Assembly: GCA_963971285.1 (NCBI GenBank)
Contig: OZ020244.1
Span: forward strand, 1,798,001 to 1,862,000
Length of the DNA: 64,000 nt
Origin: Astropecten irregularis
Taxonomy: Eukaryota; Echinodermata; Asteroidea; Paxillosida; Astropectinidae
Reading direction: 5' to 3'
In this document: positions 40,170 through 52,079 of the stretch, piece by piece
Position numbering within the stretch: position 1 is the first letter of the stretch
Layout: every line of letters begins with the position of its first letter
Position numbers and translations under genes: made by a program
Notes under the pieces: model-generated
Seen by the model: only the letters and a program-made list of their open reading frames with translations
Databases searched by the model: none
What the model was told of the DNA's origin: nothing

Positions 40170-40891
40170 CAACCATGAACCCTCTTTTGGGTGGGTTGAA
40201 GTGAGATACAGAACCTGTGGTCCTTTGATATGTGTTTTTTTCTTACTTCTTAATAAGTTTTTAAATAAGATTTTATACATTTACCACAGACGTTTGTTCA
40301 CAGAGTTTATAAGATGAAACTTGATTTTTTTTTATCATGCTTTTTCCGGCAGCCATGCATTCTCATTTGACCAGGTTAAAAAGGGAGTAATTAAAATCAT
40401 TTTTTTAAACAATGATTGGTTGATCAATGGACTATTATCATCTATGAATGAATATTTATGTAAAATGCAACGAGATTACATGTCAAGTTACACTTGAACA
40501 ACCACACACCCTCATTTGGGCAGGTTGGAATAAGAACACTTTGATTCTTGTTAAAAAACAAACAATTGCAGATGAAAGTCTATCCACAGAAGGTTTTTTC
40601 ATTAAGAGTTTGTCAAATGCACCATGATCCCTCTGGTACACCTGAACAACCATGCACCCTCTTTTGGGCAGGTTGAGATAGGAATTGTGATCCTTTTCCA
40701 TAACAGATGATTTTTGTTAAAATTTTGCATGTTTATTAAGTGTTTGTCAAATGCTTGTACAACCACGCACCCTCTTTTGGGCCGGTTGGAATAAGATGTC
40801 AATGCCTTGAAGATTTGTTAAGAGTTTGTCAAATGCACCATGATCCTTCAGCAACACCTGAACAACCACGCACCCTCTTTTGGGCAGGTTG
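40170..40891 (+). repeat. Six copies of the 29-nt imperfect palindrome
   Basis: Copies start at 40170, 40349 (degraded), 40499, 40647, 40760 and 40863. Linkers share GTTAAGAGTTTGTCAAATGC and CACCATGATCC. The palindromic core is better conserved than most of the linker. Confidence 0.75.
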
Positions 40892-40894
40892 AGA

Positions 40895-41500
40895 AAGATT
40901 GTTTAGAAAACTTAGCAAGGGGTACGATAGTTATTGGGGAATAATTACAGGAACTTTTAAATAATTGCCTAATCGTCATTAATGCAAACATTATATATGA
41001 ATCACCTCAAATATTACGCAATTAGGGCCCAGTTTTGATACCATCATGAGACCACCGAGGATGACACTTGAAGATGATAACTCTGAGCAATGACTCCTTC
41101 CTTATTTCGTCACAAATGGCAGTCTCCATCTCTTCATCTGCCCGAGTCTTCTCCTGAAAAGTGGCAACACATCATCACATCTTCTTTCCCCGATATCAAG
41201 AATACATAAGAAGATGCACAAGTTTTCTCCAATAGCGACATGATCAGTGCACTTATAGATCCAAGAAATCCAATAGAAATTCAAGGACTGTTTGTTTACG
41301 ATCTATAGAAATTTGAAAAAAAAGGATACATGATGTTTTCCTTAACTCTTAGCTTTTGCAGGCGCGTAAAAGTAACTTAAAAATAAAAATGAAAATGTGA
41401 TTTGTGTCACTGACAGAGCATGACATGTGACAGCAAGAAAACGAAAATGAGAATGTGATGGTGAGAGTGTTGTATGACTGTGTAATTAAGTAAGATAAGC
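40895..41500. other. No recognised gene
   Basis: Unassigned sequence between repeat arrays. Confidence 0.3.
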
Positions 41501-41502
41501 AG

Positions 41503-41680
41503 TGGCATAACTAGGGTCCAATTTTTGAGGGGGCACAATAAATTTTCAAGGGGATCAACAGAAACAATAATGTGAGCATCAAAAAGCTATGGGGGTGGGG
41601 GTCGTCACCAAAGTGGTGGTAATATAAATACATCTATTGGAGGGAACAATCCCCTAGCTCCCCCTTAGTTATGCCACTTA
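41503..41680. mobile_element. hAT-like MITE
   Basis: CAGTGGCATAACTAGGG and CCCTTAGTTATGCCACTT are inverted. Target duplication is not clear, and the right terminal base is changed. Confidence 0.55.
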
Positions 41681-41699
41681 ACTACATAAAGCAAAAGAA

Positions 41700-42420
41700 G
41701 TAAGTTACTTCACTACATTACTTACTCAACTACACCACCTTACTTAACTTACATTACTTACTTTCAAGTAAGTAATGTAAGTTAAAACTTAAACTACTTA
41801 CTTAACTACGCCACCTTACTTAACTTACATTACTTACTTTCAAGTAAGTAATGTAAGTTAAAACTTAAGCTACTTACTTAACTACGACACCTTACTTAAC
41901 TTACATTACTTACGTTTAAGTAAGTAATGTAAGTTAAAACTTACGTTACTTACTTAACTACACCACCTTACTTAACTTACTTACGTTTAAGTAAGTAATG
42001 TAAGTTCAAACTTAAGCTACTTACTTAACTACACCACCTTACTTAACTTACATTACTTACTTTCAAGTAAGTAATGTAAGTTAAAACTTAAGCTACTTAC
42101 TTAACTACACCACCTTACTTTACTTACATTACTTACGTTTAAGTAAGTAATGTAAGTTAAAACTTAAGCTACTTACTTAACTACACCACCTTACTTAACT
42201 TACATTACTTACTTTCAAGTAAGTAATGTAAGTTAAAACTTAATCTACTTACTTAACTACACCACCTTACTTAACTTACATTACTTACGTTTAAGTAAGT
42301 AATGTAAGTTAAAACTTAAGCTACTTACTTAACTGCACCACCTTACTTAACTTACATTACTTACTTTTGAGTAAGTTATGTAAGTAAAAGTAAGTTTTCA
42401 CTGACTTTTACTTACTCCCC
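41700..42420. repeat. 76-bp hairpin satellite, about nine units
   Basis: CTACACCACCTTACTT words start at about 41731, 41807, 41883, 41959, 42030, 42106, 42182, 42258 and 42334. The spacing is 76 bp (71 once). Most units hold an inverted repeat TTAACTTACATTACTTAC with its complement around a 6-nt loop. The loop is TTTCAA or GTTTAA. Confidence 0.9.
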
Positions 42421-42665
42421 TTACGTACAAGTAAGGGGAGTGAGTAATGTAATGTAAGTAAGTATGTTAAGTAAGTTAAGTAGGTAATGTACTTAACTTT
42501 ACTTAAGTTAACTTAAGTAAAGTAAGTTAAGTAGTTAAAGTAAGTTAAGTAGGTAAAGTAAGGTAATGTAAGGTAATTAAGGTATTAATTTAAGTAAAGT
42601 AAGTAATGTAAAGTAATTAAGGTAATGTAAGTTAAGTATTATTAAGTTAAGTAAGTGAAAGGTAT
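42421..42665. repeat. Irregular GTAAGT-rich simple repeat
   Basis: It contains GTAAGTTAAGTAGGTAATGT-type words without a fixed period. It continues from the satellite. Confidence 0.6.
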
Positions 42666-42669
42666 GGTA

Positions 42670-43630
42670 CAAGATTAAAACAAACACCAAAATATTTCAA
42701 GTTGCTGAATGAAAGATTACTGTTTTAATCTTGACATTAATCTTTCTTGTTGTATCTTGATCTGAATGTTGTCAAGATCATCAGTATTTGCAAAACAAAA
42801 TGACTGACTATAATTGTGAATGTTCTTTATAAAAAAACAAAGAAGGAAAAAAGTAATCTACATTATTTCCAATTTTGTACAGTACCATACCTTTAAAGTA
42901 AGTGTGATTGATATTTTGATGAGAGTGAAAGTGAGTGATGCAAGGGGAAGACAACAAGTGAGTGGTTCAATACTAGGAAAAGCGCAGCCTGTTAGCGCAG
43001 TGCAAAAATAGAAGCAAAGAGTCTCATAAAAATTATAAAACATTGTATGAAATTATCCCCGTGAAGACAGTGGATGCTGCTTTTGATGCCACTGAGCTGT
43101 GACCACAAATGGATGCCCTGGAGGTGTACCAGTCAGTCCACCTTGTGATAACACATGGATTACCAACTTCAGATGGACCATGGAGCAAGGACTACAGAAT
43201 ACAATACAGGACAACACCAATCAAGCACTCGAAAGCTCTTCATTTCTGCTTTGGAATACAACATAACTAGCTCCAGTAGAACCATGGAATCCCCATATTG
43301 AAGGAACAGCCCTGCATCTTCAACTTGAGAGTTTTTCTACTTCGACTTAAGATGAGAGAAAGACTAATCTCAAAAACCTCAAAATTTCTCACAAGCAAAT
43401 ACTGACACCCATTTTCACAATATTCCACATACAGATAAACTGAAACTAAACTTGATTAAGGATTAGGATTGGTATAGGGCCTAGATTGGGCTAGAGTTGG
43501 GATAAGGATTAGGGCAAGATTAGGATGCAGATTATTATAAGGACGGATCAGGTTTGGCGTTATATTGTATGTTTTCAAAGGTCAAAGATTTTGTTGAGTT
43601 GTAATGGAATACAATGGATGAATAAAAAAT
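42670..43630. other. Diverged module; no recognised gene
   Basis: 43060-43460 resembles 39640-39960 and part of 37740. Degenerate GGATTAGG words lie at 43450-43520. Confidence 0.3.
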
Positions 43631-43645
43631 GAAAGGTCAGTGGAT

Positions 43646-43989
43646 TGTAGATTCAAGATTCAAGATTCAAGATTCAAGATTCGAGACTCAAGACTCAAGA
43701 CTCAAGATTCCAGACTCAAGACTCAAGACTCAAGATTCAAGATTCAAGATTCAAGATTCAAGACTCAAGACTCAAGACTCAAGACTCAAGACTCAAGACT
43801 CAAGATTCAAGATTCAAGATTCAAGATTCAAGGTTCAAGATTCAAGATTCAAGATTCAAGATTCAAGATTCAAGATTCAAGATTCAAGATTCAAGATTCA
43901 AGATTCAAGATTCAAGGTTCAAGATTCAAGATTCAAGATTCAAGATTCAAGATTCAAGATTCAAGGTTCAAGATTCAAGATTCAAGATT
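43646..43989 (+). repeat. Heptanucleotide minisatellite (TTCAAGA)n
   Basis: About 48 copies of AAGATTC with AAGACTC and AAGGTTC variants. Seven bases repeat every seven codons, so long open frames (QDSRFKI) arise without being genes. Confidence 0.95.
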
Positions 43990-44162
43990 GTCACCTCCAC
44001 AATGAGTGATATCAGTCACCTATTTTCAACAGGTTTTTAAATGGAAGTAGTTGTTGATTTTTTAGGCTAGGCCAGGCAGATTTCTTTTACCCAGTATTCT
44101 GCAGGTAAGCTGCAGTCACTCCACAAATTCTCATCTAGGAGAAGGATATCACCACATCACAG

Positions 44163-44245
44163 ATGTTCCTTAGGATCCGGAAGTAGGGAGGAGGCAAATG
44201 GACTGATGGTCCTGCTTGCTGGGCATGTCATCAATATTTCATCAG
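44163..44245 (+). other. Exon-like 83-bp repeat, copy 1
   Basis: Flanked by ATCACAG and CAG/GTAGGA. The second frame reads SLGSGSREEANGLMVLLAGH without a stop. See copies at 45201 and 45382. Confidence 0.35.
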
Positions 44246-44277
44246 GTAGGATGAGCACAATTGCTGTGCCACACAAT

Positions 44278-44592
44278 GCGGTTCTGTGCTGTCTTGTGTC
44301 TTGCCATGCTGTGCTACGCAATGCTGTTCTGTGCTGTCTTGTGCCTTGCCATGCTGTGCCACGCAATGCTGTGCCACACAATGCCGTCCTGTGCCGTCTT
44401 GTGCCTTGCCATGCTGTGCCATATAATGCCATCCTGTACCGTCTTTTGTCTTGCCATGCTGTGCCATACAATGCCGTCCTGTGCCATCTTGTGCCTTGCC
44501 ATGCTGTGCCATACAATGCCATCCTGTGCCGTCTTGTGCCTTGCCATGCTGTGCCACACAATGCTGTCCTGTGCAGTCTTGTGCCTTGCAAT
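44278..44592. repeat. 45-bp minisatellite, block 1
   Basis: The unit contains GTGCCTTGCCATGCTGTGCC and ACACAATGC. Its period is a multiple of 3 and it has few stop words, so all frames stay open on both strands. Confidence 0.9.
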
Positions 44593-44649
44593 GCTGGCAT
44601 TTCTCCCTTTGCAAGTGACACATTATCCTTTATTCAACTGTATCAGTTC

Positions 44650-44976
44650 TGTGCCACACAATGCTGTTCTGTGCCGTCTTGTGCCTTGCCTTGCTGTGCC
44701 ACACAATGCTGTTCTGTGCTGTCTTGTGCCTTGCCATGCTGTGCCACACAATGCTGTCCTGTGCAGTCTTGTGCCTTGCCATGCTGTGCCACACAATGCT
44801 GTTCTGTGCCGTCTTGTGCCTTGCCATGCTGTGCCACACAATGCTGTTCTGTGCCGTATTGTGCCTTGCCATGCTGTGCCACACAATGCCGTCCTGTGCT
44901 GTCTTGTGCCTTGCAATGCTGGCATTTCTCCCTTTGCAAGTGACACATTATCCTTTATTCAACTGTATCAGTTCAA
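44650..44976. repeat. 45-bp minisatellite, block 2, with duplicated flank
   Basis: Same unit as block 1. The flank CTGGCATTTCTCCCTTTGCA to ACTGTATCAGTTC occurs after both blocks (44595-44650 and 44922-44975), so a whole block plus flank was duplicated. Confidence 0.9.
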
Positions 44977-45200
44977 ATTCTAAGCTTTAAAAAACGCTGT
45001 TTGTCCATCAAGTGGTGAGTCAGACCAGCAAAATGTGGGTCAATTGGGAGGTCTGATAGCCCCATGTATCTCAAGCCCTTCATTCCATTTAGGACTCAAA
45101 ATGGTGGTACCACTACCAAAATCAATCCCAAGCCTACCCTCAAGCCTCATTTCGTAAACACCCTCTGCTTATCTTTCCTGTTTGACTTCTCTTTTCGCAG

Positions 45201-45283
45201 ACGTTGCCTAGGAACCGGAAGTGGGGAGGAGACAGATGGACTGATGACCCTGCTTGCTGGGCATGTCATCACCATTTCATCAG
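45201..45283 (+). other. Exon-like 83-bp repeat, copy 2
   Basis: Preceded by CTTCTCTTTTCGCAG and followed by GTAGGATG. The second frame reads CLGTGSGEETDGLMTLLAGH. Confidence 0.35.
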
Positions 45284-45381
45284 GTAGGATGACCAAAATC
45301 AAGTCATCATTTATTTGAAAATATACTGATATGTTCTAAAATTGAAAGTAAATTCGTTATTTCCCCCTTCTCTTATCGCAG

Positions 45382-45464
45382 ACATTCCCTGGGATCCGGA
45401 AGTAGGGAGGAGACAGATGGACTAATGACCCTGCTTGCTGGGCATGTCATCATTATTTCATCAG
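45382..45464 (+). other. Exon-like 83-bp repeat, copy 3
   Basis: Preceded by CTTCTCTTATCGCAG and followed by GTAGGATG. The second frame reads SLGSGSREETDGLMTLLAGH. Confidence 0.35.
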
Positions 45465-45479
45465 GTAGGATGAGCAAAA

Positions 45480-48300
45480 TCAAATCATCATTATTGCATT
45501 GGGCCTACAATCCGATAGTTTTGTAAAAAAAAAAAAAATCTTTTATCCATGTGGACAACAGCCCACAGACATAACAATAATTTATGGTTGGAAACCAGTA
45601 AATAGGTCCAAATCAGTCCTCAGAGCTCATTAGCTGTTTGCGTACCCTATATTTTGATTTATAAAAGTATTAACTTAGCCATTTATGGGATTTCTTGTAA
45701 ACCAAAAATGAATGGAACTACATGTAGTTCCTAGATTTTGTACTTTCACCTTTGAGATGTTTTGATGAAATCAGGCCCTAGTTGCTTAAAATTTGCCATG
45801 TGTACTTTTTAAGTCCGGCACTTTTTTCAGTTTAAGTGTTATTTTTCTTAGGATGGACACAACAGTTATTAGTTATCCTTTATAAAATTGAAAAGAAAAT
45901 GAATATCCCAGCTTTAATTAATTGTGCTAAATGACTTTATGGCCTCAGAAAGTTACGAGTACATGTATTTTTAGTAAATTTTAGTCATACGGTTTTTTTT
46001 TAATTGGCCGTTTTACATGAGTGCCCCTGGAAAATTATTTTACTGTCTGCACCATTTCGTCTGTGCAACAACCACAGACTTAAATAACCAGATTAAATCA
46101 ACTGTCTACTTCTCCCTGATTTGTTTCTTATTCCACCTGTGGAATTAATAATAATAACCAAGGTAAACCCGTGCACATTGCACCACTGGGTTAAAAATAA
46201 TTATTAATTTGGACAACAGTCCAAGTCCATTAATTTGTAATAGCGCCCTCTAGTGTCCACATAAACAATAACGCGCCCAATCATAAAGGAAAGCGCCCAT
46301 TTCCTGCTGCAAGAATCGTTAGAGGAGTGGGAACCATTGTGGGTGTAAAGCACGGAATTGGGCTCCAAAAACGCCCAAATATGTCAGCTCCCTTGTCAAA
46401 ATTTTGTTAATGAAAACAACGGCACGGAAGTAGGTGGATAATTCCTTGGGTGAAAACACTCTTTTTTCTCAACATTTTCGTGAATTCAGCCGGGGAGAAG
46501 GATTGATTTTATTTGCGTAAGTCTATAAAAAGTGTGATGTGGACCCGGAAGCGTATGTTTATTGTTGGTTACGTTGTTATTGTTACGTAGCGTATAATGG
46601 CTATGTTGCAACGAATCTTGGAATCGTCGGATTTGCAAATCCGGTGCGACGAAACTAGGAATCCCAGTTTCGTTGACAGATTTTCAAATCCGTTGTTGTG
46701 TTAAGAGATTTCCGTGGTCAGGTTAAAAAGGCATTATTTCCAGTAAATTGGTTTATTTAGTTGTTGTTTAGGGGGCCTATCAGATTTGTGGCAAAAAACA
46801 ACAACTTGGGTTTAATAATTTTTCGGTGGACAGCGAGGCTAAAATTTTAAAAACACGTCGCCCACGGCCTACGTTCACGTCCGTTCACGTTCATTCTGCT
46901 ACTGCTAGCAGTCCTAGCACCATCTTTTAATAGACCTAGTCCCAGTCAAACTGTGAGGTTTGGGCACCGGTCATGGAGTTAATATTTTTTAAAAATCTAT
47001 GGGCGCCGGTCACGGTGCACGTCCTGCAGCATGCATTGCACGCTGCACTAAGTTGGTCTAAACCGTTCTCGCTTCCGCCGATCCGAGACCGAATGGTCTT
47101 ATATAGTTTTTGTTTACTTAACATCAACAATGTGATGGGGACTGGCAACGAGTCCACTTAACAGATTTGCAAATTCGGTACCGAAATTAGGAATCGGATG
47201 ATAGAGGGCGTTTATGATCTAGTTTCGTCGAATCCGCACTGGCTGTACAATAGGCCTACCGTGAATACGATACATCATCATGTTTGTTTGTTAGGAAAGC
47301 ATATAGGGCCTATGCACCAGTTGTATTAATATTCTATCATTATTATTTTTTACCAATGTTCCACAATGACTTTCTATAGTTAAGAACCCCCTTTTTTATC
47401 AGTATTTCTTAGTTTCCCACTTTTTTAACTTGTCAGTGGCGTTCTGGCATGTGTGGTAAGCGTTACTTGGTAGGGGGGGGGGGCTGAGGAAATAAAAACA
47501 GCATATAATACTAGCTTCTCTACTGTTCCAAAATGATATTTAAGCCTTTCAGCAAATGTTCCTGAATTCCTAAAACCGTATATTTAAGAAATCTGTGCAA
47601 CATTTCAGTATAAAAATACAATTTTCTTTTGCACTTGTTACGCATTTCCTATTTTGTATGGTCTGGTTACTCTGGTACCTAGACCCAGTGACTGGGGCGC
47701 TGAATTCCCCTTTTTAATCTTGGGGATTGATGTTCGGTCTTAGTGCCCCAGAGAATCCCATAGAGTTGGACATTTTGTACACGGAAAAAAATGTACTTCA
47801 CGGTACTTGCGTCGAAAATGTCTCCAAATGACAACAAAGACAGACAGAATGGTTTCTAAAATTCACTTCATCTCTTCTCCGAATGTCAATGCAGCTTATT
47901 TGTTTGTGCTCACGATCTTTCCATGTGATATAAATTTATCGATGTTTTCCTATGGAAATCCAGATGATCGTTTTCGGATTGTCCGCCATCTTTTGTGGTT
48001 CTCCGCCACACAAACGTGACTTCATGCTTGTTTCTAATTGGAGGATATCAAATTGCTATGCAAACAAAATTCCATTTTTTTTTTTTGCCATTGGAACACC
48101 TCTTAATTTGCATGAAAAATAAACTCGGGCTTTACAGTTTCTGAAACTTGAGATCTGTGTTAGTTCCCGCTTGTGTACCATAATTTAAATGCAGGTAACA
48201 GTTAATAACAATTACAGCTTATGTCTCAAACTTGTGGGGCCATATTTTTATTAATGTTACTGTATATAGTTGACTGAATTTGTTTACAATGTGTGAATTT
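45480..48300. other. Upstream region of PDCL; no other gene recognised
   Basis: AT-rich and single-copy-looking, with a GC-richer part at about 46290-47160. No snRNA, tRNA or conserved protein frame was recognised. Part of it probably holds the PDCL 5' UTR and promoter. Confidence 0.35.
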
Positions 48301-48305
48301 ACAGC

Positions 48306-51300
48306 ATGGCTGATAGATTTGACGACCGAATACTCGGTGAGAAGGACCAGTATTACTACAGCAGCGATGAAGAAGATGCAGATGATAATGAAGGTAGTAA
48401 CGATGAAGGACGAAAGAGCATCCGTTCTGCGGTCGTTGAACCTCCAAACCCTGAGGAATTCAAAGGAGGCGCTGCAACACATGTAAGTAACTAGAATCCT
48501 CACATTGGCAAAATACTGAGATTCACCTAAAACCTTCACCTGTGCACTCTACAAAGAGGTTTTGACCAGAGTCACCAAGGCACTACCCAGGGGAACCAAG
48601 GCAATGACCAGAGGCCGATTTCATAAAACTTATGACGCTTCGCAGAGTTAAGACGCATCCTTACTCTATGGACTCACCGCATAGATGCGACGCGTCGCAG
48701 CTATGATGGGTCGCAAATCGAGTTACGACGTGTCGCAGAGCTTTATAAAATCGGCCCCTGGGCCACCATGACCAAGGCACTGGCCAGGGCTACCAAGGCA
48801 AATGCCTTCTTTAACTTGGTGAAGCCCAAAGCCATCACATCTGCTGCCCTATAACAGGGATGTAAGAGTTCCGGAAATTTCCGGATTTCCGGAAATGGCG
48901 TAATTAAAAATCATTTTCCGGAAAAGAAAAAATGTTTTCCACGGCACTGCTGAATAATTCCTGCTGCGCCGGCGCGCCGCACTTGTTCATTTTGAGAGTA
49001 AAAAACAATAATAAAGCATATCGTCTGGCTCCGTGTTTTGTGTATAGGAGTTTATATGGGGCTAAATAGGGCAGGAAACAGACCTTACCGATAACGCCCT
49101 CTGTTGACTATCAAACTGAATAGTCTGATTTCATATCATTTTTGTCACGTTAATAAATACATTGGTATGTGGGTACTTAGCTACTCTCTGACTGGCACGG
49201 ACGCGTGTCATATAAATCGGCCTATATCGATCGAAATAGCAACTGCACATGTCTAAATGACTTTTGAACGTTAGAAATAAAAAAGAAGGAAGGATATATC
49301 ATTAATCGAGACATTCACAAGGGACAAGATACCAAAACCATTGATACAAATAAATGGATAGAAGTTTGAACCCTGAACACTGAAGGATGCCTGCACCCCT
49401 GCCGTGAGTCTCTCGTCTCAGTCGTGCAATTTATTGGCCTTCAGTGATTTTCCGGAAATGACTTCGTTGGTCACTTACATCCCTGCTTTCAAAGTCAAGT
49501 TTAGGTCAGGGGTAAGGCTAAATGAAGGACAGAAAGGAGTTGTTTTTACTCGTCTTGCTGATGACTAATAATAACTGAAGATACTTGTTTTCCCCCTGGC
49601 AGACGGGTCCTAAGGGAGTCATAGCAGACTGGAGGAGATATAAACAGATGGAGACAGAGATGAGAAAGGAGCAGGAGGATGAGAGACTGGCCTTGGCTAA
49701 ACATCTGGCTCTCACCTGCAGATCTTATGTAAGTACCTTACTGCACTTCATTGATGGTTAAACAAACTCTATCACCTGTGAACATACACACTGGTCCCAT
49801 AATGTGGACTTACGGGATGTATGTTCTGTCACATACATGTAAATACCTTAAAGTCTGGGTGTAGAAACATCATCTTGTAAAGAGGTTTATAAACTGACAA
49901 TTGATCCTAGCAGGATACTTCACAAATTATAAATTATTGTCAGACTGTCAGTTCTTAATTTCAGCTCCACTGATGTTGATTATGGTCTTCTGTTTTGTCT
50001 TGTAGCCTCTAAATTGAACCTACAGTGACCTTTAACCATGTTTGGGATGAATGTATTGACCTTAACAAGAATTGTTTCCCACAGTATCCACAGGTGGAAT
50101 GAATCATAAACCATACATTACCATGAAAACCACACTGTGGTGTATTTATTCAGAATACTACACTTACCAACGAAAAACATGTGGTCAACTGTGGTATGCA
50201 GGTGGGTTAGGGTGATACTACTAGTACTATGTCGGTTAGATATTTGACATGATTTATCCAATGCCTGCTCGGTCACCATGAGCATGTCCCCTCCAGGCCA
50301 TTCTATCCAACACGACAGTCCTTAGATCCTCGATATTGTGTAAGCCAGTGTCCCTCTTCAGCATGGTTATAGTTTGTTTGCTTTCTACAACGCTTTCATG
50401 AACCTTGGCGTGGTTGCCAGAGAATTACTTTACTTGCTAGTATGACGAATGCTGTGTCCTGCTAATGTCAACCCTCTGGAACGTAGTTTGTCTGACATGG
50501 TTATGAAAGTTATTTATGAATATTCATTATGTTTCAGCTGGATGATGAAAAAGCGAAGGAGGATGACAAAACTGAGGAAGAAGAGATGATGATGCTGGGG
50601 ATCGACCAAGAATTCCTCAAGCAATACCGAGAGCAAAGGATGCGAGAAATGAGACAAGTACTACAACAAAACAGGTGAGTTACAGCCAGGCTTTCGCAAG
50701 ATTGACCTGGGCCCAATTTCATGGCTCTGCTTACCGCACAATTCAGCACTGATAATCCTCATTCTTCGCATACAGAGCTAGGGCTGAATTTCCACGCTAG
50801 TTGTGTAAGCGAGAAATCCTTATTTGTGCTAACTAAGCATGTGCACAACAGAAAAATCTTTCTAATCCATAAAAGAGGATCCCGTAAGTGCATAATTTTC
50901 TGCTTACATGAGCGCTGATTCTACGCTTAACAGTAAACAAAGCCATGAAATTTGGCCCTGTTCAGTGTTCAATGAGGTCTGTAATAGTTCTTTTTCATTA
51001 AAGACATTTCCTGTTTTCATTATAGCAGACAATTCTTCAAAGTAGCATACGTGTAAAAGGTCGTTTAAATAATCATACGGAAGACAAGAAGAGGGATCCA
51101 CGAATCTAAAAATCCCAGTCTTGTGTCAAGCTATCCTATTGAAGAAATCACATCACAATACATCCAAGAGACTATGTAAAGTAAAATGTGGCTATAACTG
51201 GGTACCTTTGCAATAACAACTTTGTTGTTAAGAATGTTAACCGATTCTATGTTCACCTGAACACAAGCAGAAAAATCCTTGACTTAGCCATGACTAGTTT

Positions 51301-51473
51301 AACTGCATCTGAGTTTTATAGATCTTAAATGTTCCTTGGGATTTACTGCTTCGTTTCCCTCTGAATGTAGGCCGGTGTTTGGTAAAGTAATCCTGTTGAA
51401 CAAGGAGAACTTTGTGGAAGCCATTGACAAGGAGAACAGCAATGTATCAGTCATCATCCACATCAGGTCACCG
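48306..51473 (+). CDS. PDCL: Phosducin-like protein, first four coding exons (C-terminus not found)
   Basis: Exons: 48306-48482, 49603-49728, 50538-50674 and 51371-51473, all with AG acceptors and GTAAGT or GTGAGT donors and compatible phases. The protein starts MADRFDDRILGEKDQYYYSS, with an acidic stretch. TGPKGVIADWRRYKQ (the Gbeta-gamma-binding helix signature), CRSYLDDEK, EFLKQYREQRMREMRQVLQQ and the start of the thioredoxin-like domain (VFGKVILLNKENFVEAIDKE, SVIIHI) follow. The order and spacing match PDCL, the CCT co-chaperone that helps assemble G-protein beta-gamma. The C-terminal half of the thioredoxin fold was not recognised up to base 64000. The next exon lies beyond the window or is diverged. 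Confidence 0.9.
48611..48762. mobile_element. MITE in PDCL intron 1
   Basis: GGCCGATTTCATAAAAC and TTTATAAAATCGGCCCC are inverted. GACGCGTCGC and similar words lie inside. Confidence 0.6.
48855..49485. mobile_element. hAT-like element in PDCL intron 1
   Basis: Perfect 12-bp inverted ends CAGGGATGTAAG and CTTACATCCCTG, with TTTCCGGAAA inside both ends. No clear 8-bp duplication or ORF was seen. Length is 631 bp. Confidence 0.65.
50707..50960. mobile_element. MITE in PDCL intron 3
   Basis: GGGCCCAATTTCATGGCTCT and AGCCATGAAATTTGGCCC are inverted ends of a 254-bp element. Confidence 0.7.
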
Positions 51474-51850
51474 GTAAGTCACATTACATTATGGCTAAAC
51501 TCAGACCAAGGTTGTGTTTTCAGGATTAAGCCTGAGCTATAAGTGTACAGAACATTAATGCTGCCAGTTTAATTTGTCACAAGTTGTCATGGTACATGAA
51601 AGGTCAATTGTCACATGTTATGTGGAGTGCCTTGGCTTATTGGTCACAGGACATGTCAGACCACTAGGGCACAGCACCATGTACTGTGTTGTTGAGAAGT
51701 GTCTTACTCAAGGTCCTGTGGTCAATCTACTGATTGTGGGTTTGATTCCAGCCATTGGCTAGTGCCTAGTGGTGCACCTACCACACAAGACAAGAGCTGT
51801 TTACCACACATTACCACAGTCTACATAGGGGTAACTGGATCATAAACACA

Positions 51851-52075
51851 ACAAGACCATTAACGTTAGATAGTTAGGCACAATAAAACATTGCTCTTCT
51901 TATGGAATAGGCAGTACCACACAAACCATACGGTGGTGTGTGGTATGCAGGATACCACACACCACAGGAAAAAGCATGTGGTAAACTGTGGTATCATGTG
52001 GGTTAGGGTAAAGACACTGCCTGTTCCACAAGAAGAGTTTTAATGTGCCTAACTGTCTAATGTTAATGGTCTTGT
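51851..52075. mobile_element. Fold-back MITE downstream of PDCL exon 4
   Basis: ACAAGACCATTAACGTTAGA and its inverted partner ending in TTAATGGTCTTGT bound the element. CTCTTCTT/AAGAAGAG and GGCAGT/ACTGCC extend the arms. Related interior sequence lies at 50120-50215. Confidence 0.75.
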
Positions 52076-52079
52076 CATG

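Noticed and set aside
37948-40891. CRISPR-like array (short palindromic repeats with spacers)
   Set aside because: The genome is eukaryotic, linkers are long and related to each other, and no cas genes are present.
43629-44009. 126- and 121-residue proteins rich in QDSRFKI
   Set aside because: Open frames are a by-product of the 7-bp repeat.
44157-44990. Cysteine/leucine-rich proteins of up to 245 residues on both strands
   Set aside because: Open frames result from the 45-bp minisatellite with a period divisible by three.
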